Origin: Armigeres subalbatus
Lineage: Eukaryota > Arthropoda > Insecta > Diptera > Culicidae
NCBI RefSeq assembly: GCF_024139115.2
Contig: NC_085141.1
Span: 368,737,925-368,801,924, forward strand
Direction: 5' to 3'
DNA: 64,000 bases
Part shown: piece after piece, positions 34,963 through 46,439 of the stretch
How positions within the stretch are numbered: the first letter of the stretch is position 1
Layout: each line of letters starts with the position of its first letter
Notes under the pieces: generated by a model
Told to the model about the DNA's origin: nothing
Seen by the model: only the letters and a program-made list of their open reading frames with translations
The model's database searches: none
Position numbers and translations under genes: made by a program

Positions 34963-35030
34963 TGCATAGCGTGAGCGCATCATTCTGGCGGTTTTGTCGA
35001 TGCTCTAGGTTCGAATCCAAGAGGCAGCCA
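34963..35030 (+). repeat. tRNA-like sequence before the 94-bp satellite
   Basis: TAGCGTGAGCGCATC (A-box-like) and a consensus B-box GGTTCGAATCC at 35008-35018. Only about 20 bp separate it from the first satellite spacer. It may be the head of a SINE or a tRNA relic; I cannot fold a complete cloverleaf. Confidence 0.4.
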
Positions 35031-35052
35031 TGGGAGGGGGAAGGGGGTGGGG

Positions 35053-38000
35053 CATTTTAAGAGACTGTAAAGGTGATCGGCCGTACGGCACACTATTTTT
35101 TGTACACACATACACGCTCACATCCACACATATAGCCTAGACAGACAAATATAAATTTTTGGATTTGTGCAAAGCTTCTTAGTTGTCGACCAAGTGTGAC
35201 TAAGTAGGACGGGAGGGCTGTATAACCCAAGTATCCCAAAATAAACTATTTTTTCATGCGATGTGAAAATGGGATTTCAGGGGAACAGTAAGATACTTCC
35301 AATATGAAACTGGGACCAATATGGATGCTAGTATACGCAATTGAGACCCATGAGGGCGGAGGCAGTGCGAATCCGTACATGCGGGAGCGCAAAATGTTGA
35401 CTTTGGGGAGTTGAAAATAACCAACAGTACGCAATTGAGACCCATGAGGACGGAGGCAGTGCGAATCCGTACATGCGGGAGCGCAAAATGTTGGCTTTGG
35501 GGAGTTGATAGTAACCAACAGTACGCAATTGAGACCCATGAGGGCGGAGGCAGTGCGAATCCGTACATGCGGGAGCGCAAAATGTTGGCTTTGGGGAGTT
35601 GATAGTAACCAACAGTACGCAATTGAGACCCATGAGGGCGGAGGCAGTGCGAATCCGTACATGCGGGAGCGCAAAATGTTGACTTTGGGGAGTTGATAGT
35701 AACCAACAGTACGCAATTGAGACCCATGAGGGCGGAGGCAGTGCGAATCCGTACATGCGGGAGCGCAAAATGTTGACTTTGGGGAGTTGATAATACCAAC
35801 AGTACGCAATTGAGACCCATGAGGGCGGAGGCAGTGCGAATCCGTACATGCGGGAGCGCAAAATGTTGACTTTGGGGAGTTGATAATAACCAACAGTACG
35901 CAATTGAGACCCATGAGGGCGGAGGCAGTGCGAATTCGTACATGCGGGAGCGCAAAATGTTGGCTTTGGGGAGTTGATAGTAACCAACAGTACGCAATTG
36001 AGACCCATGAGGGCGGAGGCAGTGCGAATCCGTACATGCGGGAGCGCAAAATGTTGGCTTTGGGGAGTTGATAGTAACCAACAGTACGCAATTGAGACCC
36101 ATGAGGGCGGAGGCAGTGCGAATCCGTACATGCGGGAGCGCAAAATGTTGACTTTGGGGAGTTGATAGTAACCAACAGTACGCAATTGAGACCCATGAGG
36201 GCGGAGGCAGTGCGAATCCGTACATGCGGGAGCGCAAAATGTTGACTTTGGGGAGTTGATAATACCAACAGTACGCAATTGAGACCCATGAGGGCGGAGG
36301 CAGTGCGAATCCGTACATGCGGGAGCGCAAAATGTTGACTTTGGGGAGTTGATAATAACCAACAGTACGCAATTGAGACCCATGAGGGCGGAGGCAGTGC
36401 GAATTCGTACATGCGGGAGCGCAAAATGTTGGCTTTGGGGAGTTGATAGTAACCAACAGTACGCAATTGAGACCCATGAGGGCGGAGGCAGTGCGAATCC
36501 GTACATGCGGGAGCGCAAAATGTTGGCTTTGGGGAGTTGATAGTAACCAACAGTACGCAATTGAGACCCATGAGGGCGGAGGCAGTGCGAATCCGTACAT
36601 GCGGGAGCGCAAAATGTTGACTTTGGGGAGTTGATAGTAACCAACAGTACGCAATTGAGACCCATGAGGGCGGAGGCAGTGCGAATCCGTACATGCGGGA
36701 GCGCAAAATGTTGACTTTGGGGAGTTGATAATACCAACAGTACGCAATTGAGACCCATGAGGGCGGAGGCAGTGCGAATCCGTACATGCGGGAGCGCAAA
36801 ATGTTGACTTTGGGGAGTTGATAATAACCAACAGTACGCAATTGAGACCCATGAGGGCGGAGGCAGTGCGAATTCGTACATGCGGGAGCGCAAAATGTTG
36901 GCTTTGGGGAGTTGATAGTAACCAACAGTACGCAATTGAGACCCATGAGGGCGGAGGCAGTGCGAATCCGTACATGCGGGAGCGCAAAATGTTGGCTTTG
37001 GGGAGTTGATAGTAACCAACAGTACGCAATTGAGACCCATGAGGGCGGAGGCAGTGCGAATCCGTACATGCGGGAGCGCAAAATGTTGACTTTGGGGAGT
37101 TGATAGTAACCAACAGTACGCAATTGAGACCCATGAGGGCGGAGGCAGTGCGAATCCGTACATGCGGGAGCGCAAAATGTTGACTTTGGGGAGTTGATAA
37201 TACCAACAGTACGCAATTGAGACCCATGAGGGCGGAGGCAGTGCGAATTCGTACATGCGGGAGCGCAAAATGTTGGCTTTGGGGAGTTGATAGTAACCAA
37301 CAGTACGCAATTGAGACCCATGAGGGCGGAGGCAGTGCGAATCCGTACATGCGGGAGCGCAAAATGTTGGCTTTGGGGAGTTGATAGTAACCAACAGTAC
37401 GCAATTGAGACCCATGAGGGCGGAGGCAGTGCGAATCCGTACATGCGGGAGCGCAAAATGTTGACTTTGGGGAGTTGATAATACCAACAGTACGCAATTG
37501 AGACCCATGAGGGCGGAGGCAGTGCGAATCCGTACATGCGGGAGCGCAAAATGTTGGCTTTGGGGAGTTGGTAGTAACCAACAGTACGCAATTGAGACCC
37601 ATGAGGGCGGAGGCAGTGCGAATCCGTACATGCGGGAGCGCAAAATGTTGACTTTGGGGAGTTGATAATAACCAACAGTACGCAATTGAGACCCATGAGG
37701 GCGGAGGCAGTGCGAATCCGTACATGAGGGAGCGCAAAATGTTGGCTTTGGGGAGTTGATAATAACCAACAGTACGCAATTGAGACCCATGAGGGCGGAG
37801 GCAGTGCGAATCCGTACCTGCAGGAGCATTTTAAAGAGACTGTAAAGGTGATCGGCCGTACGGCACACTATTTTTTGTACACACATACACGCTCACATCC
37901 ACACATATAGCCTAGACAGACAAATATAAATTTTTGGATTTGTGCAAAGCTTCTTAGTTGTCGACCAAGTGTGACTAAGTAGGACGGGAGGGCTGTATAA

Positions 38001-41000
38001 CCCAAGTATCCCAAAATAAACTATTTTTTCATGCGATGTGAAAATGGGATTTCAGGGGAACAGTAAGATACTTCCAATATGAAACTGGGACCAATATGGA
38101 TGCTAGTATACGCAATTGAGACCCATGAGGGCGGAGGCAGTGCGAATCCGTACATGCGGGAGCGCAAAATGTTGACTTTGGGGAGTTGATAATAACCAAC
38201 AGTACGCAATTGAGACCCATGAGGGCGGAGGCAGTGCGAATCCGTACATGCGGGAGCGCAAAATGTTGGCTTTGGGGAGTTGATAGTAACCAACAGTACG
38301 CAATTGAGACCCATGAGGGCGGAGGCAGTGCGAATCCGTACATGCGGGAGCGCAAAATGTTGACTTTGGGGAGTTGATAGTAACCAACAGTACGCAATTG
38401 AGACCCATGAGGGCGGAGGCAGTGCGAATCCGTACATGCGGGAGCGCAAAATGTTGACTTTGGGGAGTTGATAATACCAACAGTACGCAATTGAGACCCA
38501 TGAGGGCGGAGGCAGTGCGAATCCGTACATGCGGGAGCGCAAAATGTTGGCTTTGGGGAGTTGGTAGTAACCAACAGTACGCAATTGAGACCCATGAGGG
38601 CGGAGGCAGTGCGAATCCGTACATGCGGGAGCGCAAAATGTTGACTTTGGGAAGTTGATAATAACCAACAGTACGCAATTGAGACCCATGAGGGCGGAGG
38701 CAGTGCGAATCCGTACATGCGGGAGCGCAAAATGTTGACTTTGGGGAGTTGATAATAACCAACAGTACGCAATTGAGACCCATGAGGGCGGAGGCAGTGC
38801 GAATCCGTACATGCGGGAGCGCAAAATGTTGGCTTTGGGGAGTTGATAATAACCAACAGTACGCAATTGAGACCCATGAGGGCGGAGGCAGTGCGAATCC
38901 GTACCTGCAGGAGCATTTTAAGAGACTGTAAAGGTGATCGGCCGTACGGCACACTATTTTTTGTACACACATACACGCTCACATCCACACATATAGCCTA
39001 GACAGACAAATACAAATTTTTGGATTTGTGCAAAGCTTCTTAGTTGTCGACCAAGTGTGACTAAGTAGGACGGGAGGGCTGTATAACCCAAGTATCCCAA
39101 AATAAACTATTTTTTCATGCGATGTGAAAATGGGATTTCAGGGGAACAGTAAGATACTTCCAATATGAAACTGGGACCAATATGGATGCTAGTATACGCA
39201 ATTGAGACCCATGAGGGCGGAGGCAGTGCGAATCCGTACATGCGGGAGCGCAAAATGTTGACTTTGGGGAGTTGAAAATAACCAACAGTACGCAATTGAG
39301 ACCCATGAGGGCGGAGGCAGTGCGAATTCGTACATGCGGGAGCGCAAAATGTTGGCTTTGGGGAGTTGATAGTAACCAACAGTACGCAATTGAGACCCAT
39401 GAGGGCGGAGGCAGTGCGAATCCGTACATGCGGGAGCGCAAAATGTTGACTTTGGGGAGTTGATAGTAACCAACAGTACGCAATTGAGACCCATGAGGGC
39501 GGAGGCAGTGCGAATCCGTACATGCGGGAGCGCAAAATGTTGACTTTGGGGAGTTGATAATACCAACAGTACGCAATTGAGACCCATGAGGGCGGAGGCA
39601 GTGCGAATCCGTACATGCGGGAGCGCAAAATGTTGGCTTTGGGGAGTTGGTAGTAACCAACAGTACGCAATTGAGACCCATGAGGGCGGAGGCAGTGCGA
39701 ATCCGTACATGCGGGAGCGCAAATTGTTGACTTTGGGAAGTTGATAATAACCAACAGTACGCAATTGAGACCCATGAGGGCGGAGGCAGTGCGAATCCGT
39801 ACATGCGGGAGCGCAAAATGTTGACTTTGGGGAGTTGATAATAACCAACAGTACGCAATTGAGACCCATGAGGGCGGAGGCAGTGCGAATCCGTACATGA
39901 GGGAGCGCAAAATGTTGGCTTTGGGGAGTTGATAATAACCAACAGTACGCAATTGAGACCCATGAGGGCGGAGGCAGTGCGAATCCGTACCTGCAGGAGC
40001 ATTTTTAGAGACTGTAAAGGTGATCGGCCGTACGGCACACTATTTTTTGTACACACATACACGCTCACATCCACACATATAGCCTAGACAGACAAATACA
40101 AATTTTTGGATTTGTGCAAAGCTTCTTAGTTGTCGACCAAGTGTGACTAAGTAGGACGGGAGGGCTGTATAACCCAAGTATCCCAAAATAAACTATTTTT
40201 TCATGCGATGTGAAAATGGGATTTCAGGGGAACAGTAAGATACTTCCAATATGAAACTGGGACCAATATGGATGCTAGTATACGCAATTGAGACCCATGA
40301 GGGCGGAGGCAGTGCGAATCCGTACATGCGGGAGCGCAAAATGTTGGCTTTGGGGAGTTGATAGTAACCAACAGTACGCAATTGAGACCCATGAGGGCGG
40401 AGGCAGTGCGAATCCGTACATGCGGGAGCGCAAAATGTTGACTTTGGGGAGTTGATAGTAACCAACAGTACGCAATTGAGACCCATGAGGGCGGAGGCAG
40501 TGCGAATCCGTACATGCGGGAGCGCAAAATGTTGACTTTGGGGAGTTGATAATACCAACAGTACGCAATTGAGACCCATGAGGGCGGAGGCAGTGCGAAT
40601 CCGTACATGCAGGAGCGCAAAATGTTGGCTTTGGGGAGTTGGTAGTAACCAACAGTACGCAATTGAGACCCATGAGGGCGGAGGCAGTGCGAATCCGTAC
40701 ATGCGGGAGCGCAAATTGTTGACTTTGGGAAGTTGATAATAACCAACAGTACGCAATTGAGACCCATGAGGGCGGAGGCAGTGCGAATCCGTACATGCGG
40801 GAGCGCAAAATGTTGACTTTGGGGAGTTGATAATAACCAACAGTACGCAATTGAGACCCATGAGGGCGGAGGCAGTGCGAATCCGTACATGAGGGAGCGC
40901 AAAATGTTGGCTTTGGGGAGTTGATAATAACCAACAGTACGCAATTGAGACCCATGAGGGCGGAGGCAGTGCGAATCCGTACCTGCAGGAGCATTTTTAG

Positions 41001-41532
41001 AGACTGTAAGGTGATCGGCCGTACGGCACACTATTTTTGTACACACATACACGCTCACATCCACACATATAGCCTAGACAGACAAATACAAATTTTTGGA
41101 TTTGTGCAAAGCTTCTTAGTTGTCGACCAAGTGTGACTAAGTAGGACGGGAGGGCTGTATAACCCAAGTATCCCAAAATAAACTATTTTTTCATGCGATG
41201 TGAAAATGGGATTTCAGGGGAACAGTAAGATACTTCCAATATGAAACTGGGACCAATATGGATGCTAGTATACGCAATTGAGACCCATGAGGGCGGAGGC
41301 AGTGCGAATCCGTACATGCAGGAGCGCAAAATGTTGACTTTGGGGAGTTGATAATAACCAACAGTACGCAATTGAGACCCATGAGGGCGGAGGCAGTGCG
41401 AATTCGTACATGCGGGAGCGCAAAATGTTGACGTTGGGGAGTTGCTATTGTCCCCCAGTCCGCAATTGAGACCCATGAGGGCGGAGGCAGTGCGAATCCG
41501 TACATGCGGGAGCGCAAAATGTTGGCTTTGGG

Positions 41533-41567
<35 letters not shown>

Positions 41568-43574
41568 CTTTATTTTTGTGTTTTACTTTGGGGAGTTGAT
41601 AATAACCAACAGTACGCAATTGAGACCCATGAGGGCGGAGGCAGTGCGAATTCGTACATGCGGGAGCGCAAAATGTTGGCTTTGGGGAGTTGATAGTAAC
41701 CAACAGTACGCAATTGAGACCCATGAGGGCGGAGGCAGTGCGAATCCGTACATGCGGGAGCGCAAAATGTTGACTTTGGGGAGTTGATAGTAACCAACAG
41801 TACGCAATTGAGACCCATGAGGGCGGAGGCAGTGCGAATCCGTACATGCGGGAGCGCAAAATGTTGACTTTGGGGAGTTGATAATACCAACAGTACGCAA
41901 TTGAGACCCATGAGGGCGGAGGCAGTGCGAATCCGTACATGCGGGAGCGCAAAATGTTGGCTTTGGGGAGTTGGTAGTAACCAACAGTACGCAATTGAGA
42001 CCCATGAGGGCGGAGGCAGTGCGAATCCGTACATGCGGGAGCGCAAAATGTTGACTTTGGGGAGTTGATAATAACCAACAGTACGCAATTGAGACCCATG
42101 AGGGCGGAGGCAGTGCGAATCCGTACATGCGGGAGCGCAAAATGTTGACTTTGGGGAGTTGATAATAACCAACAGTACGCAATTGAGACCCATGAGGGCG
42201 GAGGCAGTGCGAATCCGTACATGAGGGAGCGCAAAATGTTGGCTTTGGGGAGTTGATAATAACCAACAGTACGCAATTGAGACCCATGAGGGCGGAGGCA
42301 GTGCGAATCCGTACCTGCAGGAGCATTTTTAGAGACTGTAAGGTGATCGGCCGTACGGCACACTATTTTTGTACACACATACACGCTCACATCCACACAT
42401 ATAGCCTAGACAGACAAATACAAATTTTGGATTTGTCCAAAGCTTCTTAGTTGTCGACCAAGAGTGACTAAGTAGGACGGGAGGGCTGTATAACCCAAGT
42501 ATCCCAAAATAAACTATTTTTTCATGCGATGTGAAAATGGGATTTCAGGGGAACAGTAAGATACTTCCAATATGAAACTGGGACCAATATGGATGCTAGT
42601 ATACGCAATTGAGACCCATGAGGGCGGAGGCAGTGCGAATCCGTACATGCGGGAGCGCAAAATGTTGACTTTGGGGAGTTGATAATAACCAACAGTACGC
42701 AATTGAGACCCATGAGGGCGGAGGCAGTGCGAATCCGTACATGCGGGAGCGCAAAATGTTGGCTTTGGGGAGTTGATAGTAACCAACAGTACGCAATTGA
42801 GACCCATGAGGGCGGAGGCAGTGCGAATCCGTACATGCGGGAGCGCAAAATGTTGGCTTTGGGGAGTTGATAGTAACCAACAGTACGCAATTGAGACCCA
42901 TGAGGGCGGAGGCAGTGCGAATCCGTACATGCGGGAGCGCAAAATGTTGACTTTGGGGAGTTGATAGTAACCAACAGTACGCAATTGAGACCCATGAGGG
43001 CGGAGGCAGTGCGAATCCGTACATGCGGGAGCGCAAAATGTTGACTTTGGGGAGTTGATAATAACCAACAGTACGCAATTGAGACCCATGAGGGCGGAGG
43101 CAGTGCGAATCCGTACATGCGGGAGCGCAAAATGTTGACTTTGGGGAGTTGATAATAACCAACAGTACGCAATTGAGACCCATGAGGGCGGAGGCAGTGC
43201 GAATCCGTACATGAGGGAGCGCAAAATGTTGGCTTTGGGGAGTTGATAATAACCAACAGTACGCAATTGGGACCCATGAGGGCGGAGGCAGTGCGAATCC
43301 GTACATGAGGGAGCGCAAAATGTTGGCTTTGGGGAGTTGATAATAACCAACAGTACGCAATTGGGACCCATGAGGGCGGAGGCAGTGCGAATCCGTACCT
43401 GCAGGAGAATTTTTAGAGACTGTAAAGGTGATCGGCCGTACGGCACACTATTTTTTGTACACACATACACGCTCACATCCACACATATAGCCTAGACAGA
43501 CAAATATAAATTTTTGGATTTGTGCAAAGCTTCTTAGTTGTCGACCAAGTGTGACTAAGTAGGACGGGAGGGCT
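35053..43574. repeat. Complex satellite: 94-bp monomers with conserved spacers
   Basis: A 94-bp monomer (with CGCAATTGAGACCCATGAGG, GCAGTGCGAATCCGTACATG and GCGCAAAATGTTGACTTTGG) is arranged in six blocks starting near 35334 (27 monomers), 38106, 39192, 40278, 41270 and 42600 (about 8-11 each). Blocks are separated by a conserved spacer of about 280 bp (GTGATCGGCCGTACGGCAC ... CCAAAATAAACTATTTTTTC ... GGATGCTAGTATACG), seven copies, the last one truncated at 43574. A five-monomer higher-order unit of 469 bp (one monomer is 93 bp) repeats inside block 1, and a 1,086-bp block-plus-spacer unit repeats across blocks 2-4. Copies are nearly identical. All three minus-strand frames are stop-free, creating apparent proteins of up to 852 residues that are not genes. 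Confidence 0.95.
41538..41585 (-). mobile_element. Tiny poly(A) retroinsertion in a satellite monomer
   Basis: On the minus strand this is 21 nt containing AAAATAAAG (a polyadenylation signal) followed by a run of about 27 A. CTTTGGGGAGTT is present on both sides (41526-41537 and 41586-41597), a 12-bp target duplication. It is the extreme 3' end of a reverse-transcribed RNA inserted by target-primed reverse transcription. Confidence 0.75.
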
Positions 43575-43690
43575 GCACTGAAGACAGCCCTACTCTTGAG
43601 GCCGAAAAACATATCTGTCAAAGGTACAATGAAGTAGTGGAATTAAATGGAATTGAACAAACTCGTCCTATGACAAGTCAAAATTTTCGG
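43575..43690. repeat. Palindromic TTCAGTGTCTCGTACTTGAC family, copy 4 (one arm)
   Basis: CACTGAAGACAGCCCTACTC, AACATATCTGTCAAAGGTAC, AGTAGTGGAATTAAATGGAA and CTCGTCCTATGACAAGTCAA give the reverse-complement arm. It abuts the last satellite spacer exactly at its truncation point. Confidence 0.7.
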
Positions 43691-43809
43691 TTGCATCCAC
43701 ACTCGCCTAGACTTCTTGTCTCAACCGGTTCTGAGCGAACGCCATATTTCCAGGGTTGCTTTCCGGCTTTCTTACAATATCCCCCCTATCCATCGTATCC
43801 TTCTAGCTT

Positions 43810-44020
43810 TTGTCACTCTCTGAGAACTGGGTTCGCCGAATCGCGATTGCTTGCACGCGTTCTTCTCGAGTATGGTCCATGTGCCATGTAGAGGATCACC
43901 GGTCTTATAAGCGTTTTGCACATGATACATTTGATACGGGTGTGAATTGTTTTGACCGCATTTTCTTCAGCAGTCGTCAGCAAGAATCCGAGTAAGAGCA
44001 ACTCCTCGACCACCTAGATG
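43810..44020 (-). pseudogene. Decayed non-LTR C-terminal fragment
   Basis: The minus-strand frame reads VEELLLLGFLLTTAEENAVK then KTLIRPVILY, resembling the YLGSLVTA...KTLIRPVVLYGHETW region of RTE proteins with a deletion between them. Too short and decayed for a firm family call. Confidence 0.5.
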
Positions 44021-44424
44021 GTATTCTTGTCTACCGCAGTACCACTTCCCTGTCACGCTCGGTTTCATCCACTAGTGTTTACTTTGCCTTCGAAGCATTC
44101 ACCACTTGTCCATCTTTTAATGCTTCACGTTCCAGGGGGAGTACAGTTCTGACACCTTTCTAAAAGGTCGGCCGACAATATCATGCGAGAAACAAACAAA
44201 TTGACGGGATCTGTTAAAAAATGTACTACAGCAGTTATCCCAGCTCTCTGCATAGCATCTAACAGTTGCGAATGGCTGCCAGTGGTTGGCTTAAGCCTCT
44301 AAAGACATAAAAGCTTTTATTATTATTATTTCTATATTACATTTTCAAAACGACTTTTCTGCTTTTATAAACGCTTTTGTAAAGAAGCTCGAAAACTACC
44401 GCTGCAGCTACCTGCGTTCTGCAA
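44021..44424. other. No gene seen
   Basis: Unassigned DNA before the Ty3/gypsy relic; ends with TTATTATTATTATTTC near 44318. Confidence 0.4.
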
Positions 44425-45449
44425 CGTCATGTGTCCTTTAATGAGTATGGCGTGCTTCTGAATGATGCAAAATGCCAGTACAACAAGAATGAATTAGAAT
44501 TTCTAGGACATAATCTCTCAGCCAACGGGGTAAAACCAACAGAAAGTCGCAGAAGTGCCGTTGAACAATTTCGGAGGTCAGACAATGTTGCAGAACTCAT
44601 GAGTTTTCTTGGGTTAGTAACTGATGTTAGCAGATTCATTCCTAATTTAGCATCAAAAACTGATTCGCTACGCACACTTTTGAAGAAGGAAGTTAAGTTC
44701 CAGTGGACGTCAGTTCATCAATCAGCATTTGAAGAAATTAAACCAGCCGTTGCGAAGACTAGTTACCTGGGATTCTTCAATCCTAAAGATGAAACGGTGC
44801 TAGTAGCAGACGCGATCCCTTGTGGACTGGGAGCCGTTTTAATGCAAGAGGACAGACATGGACAAGGCCGAATTATTGCATACGCGAGAAAGTTGCTGAC
44901 AGAGCTGGAACGCAAATATTTTCAAACAGAACGAGAATTTCTAGCGTTGGTGTGGGCGGTAGACCGGTTTAAGCTATATCTGCAGGGCACAACGTTTGAA
45001 CTGATCACGGATTGCAAACCGCTACAATTCCTGTTCAGTCCAAGGTCAAAACCGTGCGCTAGACTGGAACGGTGGGTGTTGCGTTTGCAATCATATAGCT
45101 ATAGAATTGTATACCAGCCAGGACCGACAAATTTAGACAGAGAATGAAAATTATGTGCGAATGGTAGCTACCATGGCAACGCCAAGAGCAATAACGTTAC
45201 AGGAAATTCGAACTCAATCTTTACGTGACGAGGAAATTCAAGAGGTCATTCGAGCCTTAAGTCAAGGTGAATGGACAGAGATAGCCAAACCCTACAAAGC
45301 GTACGATACTGAACTTTGTATATCATCAGAAGTTCTGTTGCATGGTGAGAGGATAATTATTCCAGAAGGATTTGGATTTGGCACATGAAGGGCATCCAGG
45401 GATGGTACTTATGGAAGAGGCGTCTTCGACAGAAAGTTTGGTAGCCTGG
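44425..45449 (+). pseudogene. Ty3/gypsy pol relic, part 1: RT end, RNase H, spacer
   Basis: From 44431 a 238-codon frame covers the end of the reverse transcriptase (EYGVLLNDAKCQYNKNELEF, LGHNLSANGVKP) and a complete RNase H: DAIPCGLGAVL, LTELERKYFQTEREFLALVW and ITDCKPLQFL hold the expected acidic residues. A stop/frameshift at 45145-45150 separates it from the linker (ITLQEIRTQSLRDEEIQEVI) and the start of the integrase zinc-binding domain (AHEGHPG), which is also frameshifted. The 5' half of pol, gag and both LTRs are absent. The frame is then cut by the MITE at 45450. As a reverse-transcribing element relic it is non-functional. Confidence 0.85.
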
Positions 45450-46435
45450 GGTGGCATTGTGCATCTCGATTCGAACGAAATTCTTTCGAGTCGAACATGT
45501 TTGGCATTACGGCTTTCCATTCGATCTCGAAAACGACTCATCGTTCGAGTATGCTCGAGGAGGTACAAGAATAACGAGATATTTTGGCATTATGGATGCT
45601 CGATAGCATACTGGAAAACGACTCAAGTCGAATGAAAAACACTCGTCACCTTTATAACTTTCGAATGTTGTTCGAGAGTTAGTTCTTGCTGAAAGTTTTT
45701 AATTATATTTCATATTATTTCTCTACCGGAAGTAAATAAATGTTTCATTATTGTATTTTAAAGGAGAGAATGTCGTTAGTATACCTACTTTTATAGTTTC
45801 CTGAATGCATGCGTATTTTTTTGACGTTTTCAATAAAGCGCGTGAAAAGGTTATGGGGAAAATCGGTTGCGACCCAAGTGCATTTAAGTAAAACACATGG
45901 AAACATCAAAGTAATTTATTATCGAATCCTTAACTAGCATTAAATTATTTAGCTCAAAATTCGATCTGTGGCATAAACTCGAATAAACATAAAGCTTATG
46001 GTTTGGTTCGTAACAATATCTCAATTTACAAAACATATCGTATCGGCATCATGTGTAAATCGGTTGCAACTGCTCAATTAATAATAATGCTCTTTATAGT
46101 CATTGAGCACAATTTGCTTGTTATAAATTAACTGCCGAATAATGGCGTGAAGGATGCCGCAGATGAAATTATTTCTTATTCTCTCTGTTAACTCACATTT
46201 GCCATGCGTTGTTTCTCCAGCGGGCGGCATACTAAACACGGAGACAGCTATCTCTTATTCTCTCTGTTTACATTTCGTTTGACAGAACCTACTCGATTGA
46301 GCTAGTACACCACCATTCGAAATCTTGTACTGTGATTGAATGAAGTCAAACGAAATACATAATGCCGCAATTTTTTCGAAACGAATGCAAAAACGAACGA
46401 ATCGAGTGATTCGATTCGATATGCACAATGCCACC
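45450..46435. mobile_element. 986-bp element of the GGTGGCATTG family, copy 3
   Basis: Left end GGTGGCATTGTGCATCTCGA and right end ATGCACAATGCCACC (reverse complement GGTGGCATTGTGCAT) are inverted repeats; a second motif TTCGAACGA / TCGTTCGA is scattered inside. CCTGG flanks it on the left (45445-45449) and CCTG(G) on the right, the final G being displaced by the next insertion. It is ten times longer than copies 1 and 2 but has no long open frame. Confidence 0.75.
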
Positions 46436-46439
46436 CCTG

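Noticed and set aside
35246..37886. 816-852-codon minus-strand frames as a tandem-repeat protein
   Set aside because: All three minus frames of the 94-bp unit are open at once, and 94 is not a multiple of three, so each frame cycles through the same peptides. It is a satellite.
35334..43400. CRISPR array
   Set aside because: Units are directly adjacent 94-bp monomers without unique spacers; the 280-bp spacers are themselves conserved, and there are no cas genes. The genome is eukaryotic.
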